DNA from: CAWDAQ01 sp963800325
Lineage (GTDB): Bacteria > Actinomycetota > Actinomycetes > Actinomycetales > Dermatophilaceae
Length of the DNA: 64,000 nucleotides
Assembly: GCA_963800325.1 (NCBI GenBank)
Contig: CAWDAQ010000002.1
Coordinates: 372,001-436,000, forward strand
Direction of reading: 5' to 3'
Shown: positions 1 to 7,421 of the stretch, piece by piece
Layout: each line of letters starts with the position of its first letter
Numbering within the stretch: the stretch's first letter is position 1
Notes under the pieces: generated by a model
Told to the model about the DNA's origin: nothing
Database searches by the model: none
The model's input: the letters and a program-made list of their open reading frames with translations, nothing else
Translations under genes and position numbers: made by a program

Positions 1-1
1 G

Positions 2-229
2 CCGCAGCGGCTCGGGGCCCGCCGGGTGCGCTGGGTGGCTCCGGTCGTGCTCACGGCTGCCTCCGGGGTCGCTGCCCTCGGTGCCGGAGGCGGGGTGGTG
101 GCGGGGGCGCTGTTCGCCGCGTGCCTTGCCCTGGCCGGGGTCGCGGTCGCCGGTCGTGGCCGGGTGCCGTTCGGTGCGGCGGTCGCGATCGCCGTCCTCG
201 ACGCGGTCAGCCTCGTCCTCCACGGCTGA
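2..229 (+). CDS. Small hydrophobic membrane protein, 5' end outside window
   Basis: The reading frame is open from the left edge, so this is the C-terminal part of a gene that starts upstream; a GTG at 26 is the first possible internal start. The visible 75 residues are almost entirely Ala/Val/Leu/Gly and form two or three membrane-spanning segments split by a short basic loop (GRGRVP). No family is recognisable. The stop lies 23 bases inside the 3' end of the oppositely oriented sucrose-phosphorylase-type gene, a tail-to-tail overlap. A function cannot be assigned. Confidence 0.5.
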   Translation, partial: PQRLGARRVRWVAPVVLTAASGVAALGAGGGVVAGALFAACLALAGVAVAGRGRVPFGAAVAIAVLDAVSLVLHG

Positions 230-1664
230 GCGCGGGCTCCCCGGTGGCCGTGACGGTCATCGTCCGGGCGGCGACGTCGGCCTCGAGGCGGGCTCGGTGC
301 TCGCCCGCGCTCCACTCGAGCGTGACCCGGCTCCCGTCGCCGCCGGCGACGCACGTGCCGTCGAACGCCGGGTGGCGCCCCCGCAGCCGCACGAGGTCGA
401 GCAGCGCGGTGACGACCGGTCGCTCCAGCGCCTCGGCGACCTCGTCGGCGGTGTAGTGGTGACGGTTGATGTCGCGGCCGACGCCGGTGCGGGCGAGCAG
501 GTCCATGTCGTTGCCCCCCGCGAGCAGTCCGACGTAGTAGACCTGCGGGACCCCGGGCGTGAACAGCTGGACGGCGCGCGCGAGCAGGTAGGAGTCCTCG
601 TCGCGGCCGAGGGCGTCGTAGTAGGTGCAGTTGACCTGGTAGACGTCGACGTTCGAGGCGGCCCAGCCGGTCGCCTGCCGGGACCCTCCACCGGAGCGGG
701 CGTGGATCCCCTCGACGAGCGCGTCGACCTCGGTCGGGCTGAGCAGCCCGGGCCGGCCCGAGCCGCCCTGCTCCGGTCCGACGTCGACGACCCCGATGCC
801 GTCGTGGGTGTCGAGGACGGTGACGGCGTTGCCCGGACGCACCCGCAGCCAGTGCCGCAGCGCCCCGGCGTCGCCGGTGAACAGCGAGTGCAGCAGCAGC
901 GGAGGCAGCGCGAAGTCGTAGACGAGGTCGACCCGCTCGGCGATCGCGACCTGGCGCTCGAAGTGGGAGTGGACCTCGACGAGGACCTGTGCGCCGCGGG
1001 CGCGGGCGGAGGCCGCGAGGTCGTCGACGAACCCGAACGTGTCCTCGGTCATGAAGGACGACGTCCCGGGCGTCTTGACGGCGTACCCCACGGCGTCGAG
1101 CCGCAGCATGGACACCCCGCCCCGCAGGAGTACCTCGACGACCCGGTCCACGTGGGCCCGGCCCGCGGGGTCGCGGACGTCGATGTCGACCTGGGAGGAG
1201 GTGAAGGTCGTCCACACGAGCCGGCGGCGCCCGCCGAGGGTCATCGGGGTGAACGGCAGGCCGGGGCGGGGCCGGTAGATCCCGACGAGCTCCTCCTCGT
1301 CGGCCCCGTCGGGGTAGACGTCGGACATCGTCAGGAACATCCCCGCGTACGGCGAGTCCGACCCGCGGGCGCGCACGTCCCGGAACTGCGCGGAGTCGGC
1401 CGAGACGTGGTTGACGATGAGGTCGGCCATGACACGGCGCGTGGCGGCGAGGGCACGCACGTCGTCCCAGGAGCCGAGCCGCGGGTCGACGGCGGTGTGG
1501 TCGACCGGGTCGAAGCCGGCGTCGGCGCCGTCGTACGGGGTGTAGAACGGCAGCACGTGCACCCCGTCGAACAGGCCGGCGAGCGGCCCGTCGAGCAGCG
1601 CGCGCAGGCCGGCGAGCGAACCGCCGAACCGGTCGGCGTAGGCAACGAGCTGGACCCCTGTCAC
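207..1664 (-). CDS. Sucrose phosphorylase-type GH13_18 enzyme
   Basis: About 485 residues, the normal size for GH13 subfamily 18. These cytosolic enzymes split sucrose (or glucosyl-glycerate/-glycerol) with phosphate to give glucose-1-phosphate. The N-terminus (VQLVAYADRFGG) matches the family start, which is why GTG 1664 was chosen over an in-frame upstream start at 1700. Predicted catalytic residues are the nucleophile D190 in MLRLDAVGY, the acid/base E230 in VLVEVHSH, and D288 in LDTHDGIG; their spacing equals that in the Bifidobacterium enzyme (192/232/290). The exact acceptor (fructose, glycerate or glycerol) cannot be read from sequence alone. A remnant of a sugar ABC permease lies about 5 kb away, but no intact transporter is adjacent. 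Confidence 0.88.
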   Translation of the reverse strand: MTGVQLVAYADRFGGSLAGLRALLDGPLAGLFDGVHVLPFYTPYDGADAGFDPVDHTAVDPRLGSWDDVRALAATRRVMADLIVNHVSADSAQFRDVRARGSDSPYAGMFLTMSDVYPDGADEEELVGIYRPRPGLPFTPMTLGGRRRLVWTTFTSSQVDIDVRDPAGRAHVDRVVEVLLRGGVSMLRLDAVGYAVKTPGTSSFMTEDTFGFVDDLAASARARGAQVLVEVHSHFERQVAIAERVDLVYDFALPPLLLHSLFTGDAGALRHWLRVRPGNAVTVLDTHDGIGVVDVGPEQGGSGRPGLLSPTEVDALVEGIHARSGGGSRQATGWAASNVDVYQVNCTYYDALGRDEDSYLLARAVQLFTPGVPQVYYVGLLAGGNDMDLLARTGVGRDINRHHYTADEVAEALERPVVTALLDLVRLRGRHPAFDGTCVAGGDGSRVTLEWSAGEHRARLEADVAARTMTVTATGEPALSRGGRG

Positions 1665-1704
1665 GCCGCAGACCCTACCGGCCGGCGTGGCCCCGGCCAC
1701 CCGG

Positions 1705-2616
1705 CTACGTCGTCGCGCGCTCGAGCGCGGCGGCGGCCGAGGCGGCGTCCCGGTCCATCGTCGACCACGGGTCGGGTTTGCGGGCCACGCGGCGGGGCAG
1801 GCTGGTGAGGGTGTACCGGTCGGGTCGGACCCGGCCGAGCTCGTCCCAGTCGATCGGGGTGGCGGCGGGTGCGCCGTCGCGGGCCCGGAGGCTGTAGGGC
1901 GCCACGGTGGTCTGGCCCCGCCCGTTCCGGCCGACGTCGAGCAGGATGCGGTCCCCGCGCTCGGAGGTGCGCTGGGCCGTGGTGTACCGCTCCGGCTCGC
2001 GGTCGGTGAGGAGCTGCGCGACCCGGCGGGCGAGGGCGAGGACGACGTCGGTGTCGGAGGTGGCGTCGAGGGGGGCGACGACGTGGTAGCCCCGGCCGCC
2101 GCTGGCCTGCAGGTACGCGGCCAGCCCGAGCGGGCGGAGGACGTCCCGGACCGCGCGGGCGGCCCTGCGCACCTCGGCGAGCGGGGTGCCGTCGGCGGGG
2201 TCGAGGTCGACGACCATCCGGTCGGGCCGGTCGGGCGCGTCGGCGCGGGAGAGCCACGGGTGGAGCTCGAGGGCGGCCTGGCCGGCGAGGTAGACCAGGG
2301 TGGCGGCGTCCTGGCAGAGCACGTGGTGAACGACCCCGCCGCGGCTGTGGGGGGCGTCGACGGCGACTCGCTCGATCCAGTCCGGGAAGTGGTCGGAGGC
2401 CTCCTTCTGGAAGAACCCGGCCTCGCCGGCGCCGTCGGGGAAGCGCCGCAGCGTCAGCGGACGGTCGCGTAGGTGGGGCAGCAGGTGTCCGGAGACGCGA
2501 CGGTAGAAGTCGACGACGTCGGCCTTGGTGTGGCCGGCCCCGGGGAACATGACCTTGTCCGGGCGGGCCACGACCACGGTGCGGCCGTCGACCTCGACCT
2601 CGAGCCGGTCGCTCAC
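1705..2616 (-). CDS. ligD: LigD polymerase/primase domain protein
   Basis: A 303-residue stand-alone LigD polymerase domain (archaeo-eukaryotic primase superfamily), which adds nucleotides, often ribonucleotides, at double-strand breaks during non-homologous end joining. Expected metal ligands are D137 and D139 in VVDLDP and D227 in LLDVGRN; SGGRGYH (H178) is the conserved nucleotide-binding motif. The GTG start at 2616 overlaps the stop of the ligase gene in a GTGA, so translation is probably coupled. It is the third gene of a phosphoesterase-ligase-polymerase operon, the same order as the domains of the fused Pseudomonas LigD. No Ku gene is seen in the window. Confidence 0.9.
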   Translation of the reverse strand: MSDRLEVEVDGRTVVVARPDKVMFPGAGHTKADVVDFYRRVSGHLLPHLRDRPLTLRRFPDGAGEAGFFQKEASDHFPDWIERVAVDAPHSRGGVVHHVLCQDAATLVYLAGQAALELHPWLSRADAPDRPDRMVVDLDPADGTPLAEVRRAARAVRDVLRPLGLAAYLQASGGRGYHVVAPLDATSDTDVVLALARRVAQLLTDREPERYTTAQRTSERGDRILLDVGRNGRGQTTVAPYSLRARDGAPAATPIDWDELGRVRPDRYTLTSLPRRVARKPDPWSTMDRDAASAAAALERATT

Positions 2617-3620
2617 GAGGGGGCCTCCTCCCGGACCACGTCGGCGGGGTCCTTGTCGGTGCGCAGGCCCTGGAAGCGGGGGTGGCGCAGCCGGCCGTCC
2701 CGGGTCCACTCCGAGAACCCGATCTGGGCGACGAGGCGGGGCTCGACCCACGTGACCCCTCGTTCGTGGACCTCGTCGGCGAAGGGGGACCGGTCGGTGG
2801 CGAGGTCGTCGAGGCGGGCTCGGAGCCGGCGGAGGGTGTCGGCGTCGTACCCGGTGCCGACCTTCCCGGCGTACCGCAGCCGGCCGTGCTCGTGGTAGCC
2901 GAGCAGCAGGGCGCCGAACCCGGTGCGGGACCCGGCGGGCTCGGTGAACCCGCCGACGACGAGCTCCTGTCCGCGGGCGCACTTGAGCTTGAGCCAGTCC
3001 CGTGACCGGCCGGTGCGGTAGGGCGCGTCGGCCCGCTTGGCGATCAGACCCTCCCAGCCCTTCGCGCACGCCTGCGCGAGGAGCTCCTCGCCGTCGCCGT
3101 TGCGGTGCCGGCTGAGTCGCAGCGGGTCGGTGAACGTGAGCGCCTGCCCGAGCAGCCGCTTGCGGGCCCGCAGCGGCAGCCCCCGCAGGTCGACCCCGTC
3201 GAGGACGAGCAGGTCGAACAGGTAGAGGTAGACCTCCACCCCGGAGGCGGCGACGTCCCGGGGACGGGTGACGTGGATGCGGCGTTGGAGGCGCTCGAAG
3301 CTGGTCCGGGCGCCGTCGAAGGCGACGACCTCGCCGTCGGCGACCCAGCGGGACGGGGACTGGCCGGCGAGGGCCTCGACGAGCTCGGGGTAGCTGGCGT
3401 CCATCGGCTTGCGGTTGCGGGACCACAGGTGGGCGGCGCCGTCCTCGACCACGGCGACCGCGCGGACGCCGTCGAGCTTGCGCTCGAACACCCAGTCGTC
3501 GTCGCTGAAGGCCCGGTCGTGGAGGGTGGCGAGCATGGGGTCCAGCCGGAGGTCCTCCGGTGCCGGCCGCAGGGCGCGCGCCTCCTGCTCGGTGAGCAGG
3601 TCGGCGGGCGACCCGCTCAC
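2613..3620 (-). CDS. ligD: ATP-dependent DNA ligase (LigD ligase domain)
   Basis: 335 residues with the nucleotidyltransferase motif ERKLDG (adenylated lysine K48), then the OB-fold region; it ends after the usual WVEPRLVAQIGFSEWT stretch. It seals nicks and, with the flanking genes, double-strand breaks in NHEJ. The GTG start at 3620 overlaps the stop of the phosphoesterase gene (GTGA), and its own stop overlaps the start of the polymerase gene in the same way. A much longer open frame continues upstream to about 5039, but that part reads as arginine-rich antisense sequence with no ligase homology. The size fits a stand-alone ligase domain rather than a complete LigC/LigB. Confidence 0.9.
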   Translation of the reverse strand: MSGSPADLLTEQEARALRPAPEDLRLDPMLATLHDRAFSDDDWVFERKLDGVRAVAVVEDGAAHLWSRNRKPMDASYPELVEALAGQSPSRWVADGEVVAFDGARTSFERLQRRIHVTRPRDVAASGVEVYLYLFDLLVLDGVDLRGLPLRARKRLLGQALTFTDPLRLSRHRNGDGEELLAQACAKGWEGLIAKRADAPYRTGRSRDWLKLKCARGQELVVGGFTEPAGSRTGFGALLLGYHEHGRLRYAGKVGTGYDADTLRRLRARLDDLATDRSPFADEVHERGVTWVEPRLVAQIGFSEWTRDGRLRHPRFQGLRTDKDPADVVREEAPS

Positions 3621-4240
3621 TCCCCCGCCCCCTCGCCGGACGCGCCGTCGGTGCCGTCGTCCTCGTCGGCGGCCACCTCGGCGTTGGTGCGGCCGCTGAG
3701 CACCGACTCGGGTTGGGTGCGGGCCGGCGCCCGGCGACGGTCGGCGCCCTCGTCGTCCATCTTGACCATGAGCCAGGCCTGGTCGTCCCCGCCCATCCGG
3801 GCGTGGGTGAAGGCGTAGCCCCCGCGGAGCTTGTCGCCCTCGAGCCACGCCGTCAGGTGGCCGTCGGCGAGGGCCCGGCCGGCGGGGACCACCTCGCCGT
3901 CGTCGTCCGTGGCCAGCGGGTGCCACGTGCCCCGGTCCCAGACGACCACCGAGCCGGCGCCGTACCCCTCGGGGATGACGCCCTCGAAGTCGGCGTAGTC
4001 GAGGGGGTGGTCCTCGGTGCGGGTGGCCAGGCGCTTCTCGCGCGGGTCGGTCGAGGGACCCTTGGGCACGGCCCAGGAGACGAGGACCCCGTCGACCTCG
4101 AGCCGGACGTCGAAGTGCAGGCTCGACGCGTCGTGCCGCTGGACCACGAACCGGGGCTGCTCCCCGGCGGACCCGCCCGACGGCTCCCCCGACCGGTGCA
4201 GGTCCCGTTTGGCCCGGTACTCCCCCAGCTCCTCGCTCAT
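3617..4240 (-). CDS. ligD: LigD 3'-phosphoesterase domain protein
   Basis: 207 residues. It corresponds to the 3'-phosphoesterase/ribonuclease domain that cleans 3' ends before ligation. The active-site residues of the Pseudomonas domain are all present with constant spacing: H36 and H42/D44 in RHDASSLHFD, R46, and H78 in TEDHPLDY. GVIPEGYGAGSVVVWD is the family signature. The C-terminal ~70 residues are acidic and low in complexity. ATG 4240 was chosen because the domain begins just after it and an earlier in-frame start adds only non-conserved residues. This is the first gene of the three-gene split-LigD operon. Confidence 0.9.
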   Translation of the reverse strand: MSEELGEYRAKRDLHRSGEPSGGSAGEQPRFVVQRHDASSLHFDVRLEVDGVLVSWAVPKGPSTDPREKRLATRTEDHPLDYADFEGVIPEGYGAGSVVVWDRGTWHPLATDDDGEVVPAGRALADGHLTAWLEGDKLRGGYAFTHARMGGDDQAWLMVKMDDEGADRRRAPARTQPESVLSGRTNAEVAADEDDGTDGASGEGAGE

Positions 4241-4412
4241 GACCCATGAGTACCCGGTGGCGCACGTGGCACACAACCGTCGCCGGCGCGACTCCGGGTG
4301 CGGTGACCTTGGGCCCTGCCCCTGCGCCGGGGGCGCGGGGCAGCGTGGGAAGCGAGGCGGGCGACGGGGGACGGGCTCGGTCCTCCCCCGCCGGCCGGTG
4401 GAGGTGGTGACC

Positions 4413-4856
4413 GTGGCGACCCGACGGGGACCGGCGGCGCGGCGCGCGGGCTACGTCCTCGCCGCGATCGTCGACGCGGTCGTGCTCGTCCTCCTGCTCG
4501 GCTCCCCCGGCTGGGAGGCGGTCCCGGTGCTCACGGCCGACACCACCCTCGTGCTCGGCTGGGTGACCGCCTCCCTGCTCGCCGGTGCGGTCGTCAACCT
4601 GCTCCGGGTGGTCGCCGACCCGCCGTGGTCCGTCGCGCTCGGTGACGTCCTGACCGGGGCCGTGGGGGTCGTCGCGACGCTGCGCGTCTGGCAGGTCTTC
4701 CCGTTCGACCTCCCGGCCGGCTGGGAGACCATCGCCCGGGTCGCCCTCGTCGTCGCGCTCGTCGGGGGTGTCATCGGGACCGTGGCCGCGCTCGTGCGTC
4801 TCGTCGCCGCCGCCGGCGGCCGGACCGTCCCCCGTGCGGCCGGCCGGGGGACGTAG
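4413..4856 (+). CDS. Four-helix membrane protein of unknown function
   Basis: About 147 residues with a basic N-terminus (ATRRGPAARR) followed by four predicted membrane helices near residues 13-33, 42-65, 72-92 and 105-130, then a short basic tail. GTG 4413 is preferred because GGAGG at 4400-4404 lies eight bases upstream; GTG 4407 would sit too close to it. It is divergent from the ligD operon, with about 170 bases between the two starts. No domain is recognised. A generic inner-membrane role is all that can be said. Confidence 0.6.
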   Translation: MATRRGPAARRAGYVLAAIVDAVVLVLLLGSPGWEAVPVLTADTTLVLGWVTASLLAGAVVNLLRVVADPPWSVALGDVLTGAVGVVATLRVWQVFPFDLPAGWETIARVALVVALVGGVIGTVAALVRLVAAAGGRTVPRAAGRGT

Positions 4857-5014
4857 GTCCCTGCCCGCGCCGCCCCGGCGCGAGCACGCTGGAGGAGGGC
4901 AGTGGGACCCGCCTCCCACGCGGTGACCCACGGCACGAACCGCGGCGCGGCCCGCACGGGCCCCGCGCCGCACGGGCCCCGCGCCGCGGGGGCGACCCGA
5001 CGAGGGCAGGAACG

Positions 5015-5281
5015 ATGGACGTCGACTCGGCACGAACACTCCTCCACGAGGTGCTCGAGGAGGGCGCCGCGCCGCCCCGGCGGGAGGTTCCCGGCGACGT
5101 GCCGCTGCGCAAGGGCTACCGGCTCGACGACGCGGATCTCGTCGCCCTCGTCGAGGAGCTCGCCCGCCAGACCGGGCTCCCCCTGGACCGGGACGACGTC
5201 GACGCCCTCTCCACCCTCGATGCGGCGGCGGAGTTCCTCGTCCGGGAGTCCGCGCGGGTCCGCCTCATCGGGTGGCGCTGA
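5015..5281 (+). CDS. Small acyl-carrier-like hypothetical protein
   Basis: An 88-residue acidic protein beginning MDVDSARTLLHEVL. The pattern LDDADLVALVEELARQTGLPLDRDDV followed by a helix (TLDAAAEFLV) resembles the helix 2-helix 3 region of acyl carrier proteins. The phosphopantetheine-accepting DSL serine is absent, so it is either a degenerate carrier or only similar by chance. ATG 5015 follows a purine-rich GAGGGCAGG. It converges with the HhH gene, with 36 bases between stops. No partner enzyme is nearby, so function is unknown. Confidence 0.5.
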   Translation: MDVDSARTLLHEVLEEGAAPPRREVPGDVPLRKGYRLDDADLVALVEELARQTGLPLDRDDVDALSTLDAAAEFLVRESARVRLIGWR

Positions 5282-5317
5282 CCCGCCCACGGCGGCGCGA
5301 CCGGGCGTCGGTGCGGC

Positions 5318-5929
5318 TCACCGCGCCCGGGCGGACCTGAGCAGCGCGGCGGCCAACCGGGCGACGTCGTCGCCGTCCACGAGCCGGGCCAGCTGCTCCG
5401 GCTCGCCGGGCAGCCCCAGCTCCCCCGCGCGGCGCAGGGCGCGCTCGTCGAGGAACGGGCGCAGCTCGGGCCAGACCGCCTGCGCCTCGCGGCAGAAGAT
5501 CGCGGCACCGGTGGGTCCGATCCCCGGGAACTCGGTCAGCAGCGACCGCACCCGCCCGGTCCGGCCGTCCGCCTCCGCGCGCAGGCGGCGCAGGTCGCCG
5601 CGGTAGCGCTCGAGGACGAGCTCGGCGCCCCGGCCGAGCTGCTCCGAGGTGCGCTCGTCGTAGCGGCGGTAGTGCGCGCGTCCGAGCGCGTCGACCCGCT
5701 CCTGCCACGACGAGCCGGCCATCCGCTCGGCGGTGCGCCACCCGCTCCGTGAGAGCTCCCGGGCCGCCGCGACGGCGATGTCCGCCGAGATCCTCGTCGA
5801 CAGGAGCGTCGCGAGCACCAGGAGCCGGTAGAGCGGGGACGGGGTGCTCCGCATCGTGATCCCCGCCTCGCCGGCGAAGGTGCGTCCGTGCTCGTCGAGC
5901 AGGCGGCGGACGGTCTCGCGCTGCGTCAT
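5318..5929 (-). CDS. HhH-GPD/endonuclease III-like DNA repair protein
   Basis: 203 residues from ATG 5929. The centre reads FPGIGPTGAAIF, a helix-hairpin-helix motif in the position found in endonuclease III-type glycosylases, and a downstream FLDERAL could supply the conserved aspartate. The lysine that makes bifunctional enzymes (GRKTAN) is replaced by GPTGAA, and the C-terminal four-cysteine iron-sulphur loop is missing. If active, it would therefore be a monofunctional glycosylase or a DNA-binding relative. An in-frame extension to 6121 is proline/arginine-rich and unlikely to be translated. It is divergent from a small membrane gene across a palindromic intergenic region. Confidence 0.6.
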   Translation of the reverse strand: MTQRETVRRLLDEHGRTFAGEAGITMRSTPSPLYRLLVLATLLSTRISADIAVAAARELSRSGWRTAERMAGSSWQERVDALGRAHYRRYDERTSEQLGRGAELVLERYRGDLRRLRAEADGRTGRVRSLLTEFPGIGPTGAAIFCREAQAVWPELRPFLDERALRRAGELGLPGEPEQLARLVDGDDVARLAAALLRSARAR

Positions 5930-6067
5930 CGGTGGCGTCCTCCCTCGCGCTGCGGTCTCGTCCGCGACGTACCCACCCCCGGGTGCGCCCAACCGTTCGG
6001 GTTCCGGTCGAGGTGCTGGCCGTCCGCGCGGCGGCCGGCCCGGCCGGGTCGCCCACTCCGACGACGT

Positions 6068-6104
6068 CTGGTTGACTGGCCGGACCGGTTGAGCGCTCAA
6101 CCAG
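6068..6104. promoter_or_regulatory. Palindromic operator-like site, GGTTGA half-sites
   Basis: Between the divergent genes starting at 5929 and 6142 lies a perfect 16-bp palindrome, GGTTGAGCGCTCAACC (6087-6102), plus a third half-site CTGGTTGA at 6068-6075. This is the form expected of a dimeric repressor operator (TetR or similar). No regulator gene is adjacent, so the binding protein is unknown. Confidence 0.45.
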
Positions 6105-6141
6105 TCGCGGCGGACCGGCACCGAGACGTGAGGAGACCCCG

Positions 6142-6549
6142 ATGAAGCCCCGCAACGTGCCCACCCGGGTGAGTACCGGCGCCTACATCCTCCACTCCGG
6201 GATCTCGAAGTGGAACGGCGGCGACGAGCAGGCCGAGGGACTGCACGGCTTCGCGAGCCAGGCGTTCCCCGTGCTGAAGTCGGTCAGCCCCCGGACCTTC
6301 CTGCGCGCCCTCGCGGCCGGCGAGGTCGCGACCGGGGCCCTGCTGCTCACGCCCGTGGTGCCGACCGCGGTGGCCGGCGCCGCGCTGACCGCCTTCTCCG
6401 GCGGCCTCATGGGGCTCTACGCGCGCACCCCGGGGCTGCGCAAGCCGAACAGCGTCTGGCCGAGTGAGCAGGGCCTCGCCGTGAGCAAGGACGTCTGGAT
6501 GCTCGGGATCGGCCTCGGCCTGCTCGTCGACGGCACCGGGCGGCGCTGA
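6142..6549 (+). CDS. DoxX-like small membrane protein
   Basis: 135 residues with hydrophobic segments near residues 50-72, 75-92 and 113-128. A conserved-looking N-terminal GAYILHSGISKWNGG is reminiscent of DoxX-like proteins. The ATG at 6142 is preceded by GAGGAG with good spacing. It follows the palindromic site at 6068-6104, which may control it. The role of this family is poorly defined; a membrane stress or redox function would be inference only. Confidence 0.6.
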   Translation: MKPRNVPTRVSTGAYILHSGISKWNGGDEQAEGLHGFASQAFPVLKSVSPRTFLRALAAGEVATGALLLTPVVPTAVAGAALTAFSGGLMGLYARTPGLRKPNSVWPSEQGLAVSKDVWMLGIGLGLLVDGTGRR

Positions 6550-6562
6550 CCCGCCCGGCGCG

Positions 6563-6634
6563 TCACCCCTTGGTGGCGCCGAGGGTGAGCCCGGCGACGA
6601 ACTGCTTCTGGAGGGCGAAGAACACCACGAGGGA
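6563..6634 (-). pseudogene. Remnant C-terminus of a sugar ABC transporter permease
   Basis: The last 23 codons of this strand read SLVVFFALQKQFVAGLTLGA followed by TKG and a stop. This is the standard C-terminal tail of MalG-type carbohydrate ABC permeases (FFxLQRxFVxGLTxGAVKG). Upstream of 6634 the homology ends abruptly in arginine/proline-rich sequence that overlaps the DUF5994 stop region. Only a scar of a deleted permease gene remains, and no other part of the transporter is seen nearby. Confidence 0.65.
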
Positions 6635-6669
6635 GCGGTGACGGGGTCGGCAGCGTCGATCAGCGGTCG

Positions 6670-7056
6670 TCAGCGGTCGTCGCGCCCCGGACGGGCACCG
6701 TCCCGGCGCACGCCGACCCGGATCACGCCCGCCGCGGCGTCGACGACGCGGACGACGTCGGCGTCGAGGCTGAGCCACCGGTACAGCGGGACGGGCCGGC
6801 CGCGGATGCCCACCGACGACGGCGCCGGGTCCCAGGCGCCCGCGCTGTAGGCGACCCGGTCGACGTCGACGACGTCGCCCATCAGGGCGGGCAGCAACAC
6901 ACCCAGCTCGGCGGCGAGGTCACGCGAGCGGGGCCACCACCACGCGTCGACCTCGCCGGCAGGGCCGCCCTGCGCGCGGTGCGCCCACTCGAACCGGGCC
7001 GGGGGCGCCACCCCCACCGGGCGGGTCCCGCGCAGCTCCTCCGGGCCGGGGTTCAC
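6670..7056 (-). CDS. DUF5994 family protein
   Basis: 128 residues. RFEWAH followed by DAWWWPRSRDLAAELGVLLPAL and VAYSAGAWDPAP is the pattern of the actinobacterial DUF5994 family, small soluble proteins of unknown role. GTG 7056 was chosen because GGAGG lies about nine bases upstream; the longer frame to 7167 is an arginine/proline-rich extension. The stop lies in a short direct repeat (CAGCGGTCGT twice, 6661-6680). It is transcribed in the same direction as the ANTAR genes but is separated from them by a 365-base gap. Confidence 0.7.
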   Translation of the reverse strand: MNPGPEELRGTRPVGVAPPARFEWAHRAQGGPAGEVDAWWWPRSRDLAAELGVLLPALMGDVVDVDRVAYSAGAWDPAPSSVGIRGRPVPLYRWLSLDADVVRVVDAAAGVIRVGVRRDGARPGRDDR

Positions 7057-7421
7057 CCGAGGCCTCCGAGCGGCACCCGGGCGTGGCGGCACCGGCGCGG
7101 TCGGTCCGGGCGGGGTTCGTCCCCGCGCCCGGCGGCACCGCGCGGGACGGGACGGGCGTCGCGGCACGCGGACACGAGGCGTTCCCCGGACCGAGGCGAC
7201 GAGCGGTTCACCACTGGACCTCCTGCTGACGTCTCGTACAGCCTGGGTCCAGGGCCGTCCCGCGATCGCGGGACGCCCTCAGACTAGACGGCCCCGGGCC
7301 CCCGACGCCAGTGGCGCGAGCGGGCGCGAGGTCGCAGGGCCCCCGACCGGGTGTGCTGTCGGGTCGCCGGGTCCGGACCTCGGGCCGGGTCGTCGGATCG
7401 CCGTCGCGGGGTGGGGTGCCG
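7057..7421. other. Gene-free stretch with a perfect 20-bp palindrome
   Basis: No convincing gene is seen in this gap. It holds CGTCCCGCGATCGCGGGACG, a perfect 20-bp palindrome at 7256-7275. Because both flanking genes run leftward, the palindrome could end the GAF-ANTAR transcript or act as an operator for the DUF5994 gene. No run of T follows it on either strand. Confidence 0.5.

Noticed and set aside
1705..4240. LigD broken by frameshifts
   Set aside because: Each part starts with a clean GTG in a 4-base overlap and keeps every active-site residue, so this is a gene split, not decay.
2613..5039. Ligase gene extending upstream to 5039
   Set aside because: The extension is arginine-rich, overlaps the phosphoesterase gene and lacks ligase homology; the GTG 3620 start with GTGA overlap is far better.
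5015..5281. Functional acyl carrier protein
   Set aside because: The phosphopantetheine attachment serine motif is absent and no biosynthetic enzymes are adjacent.
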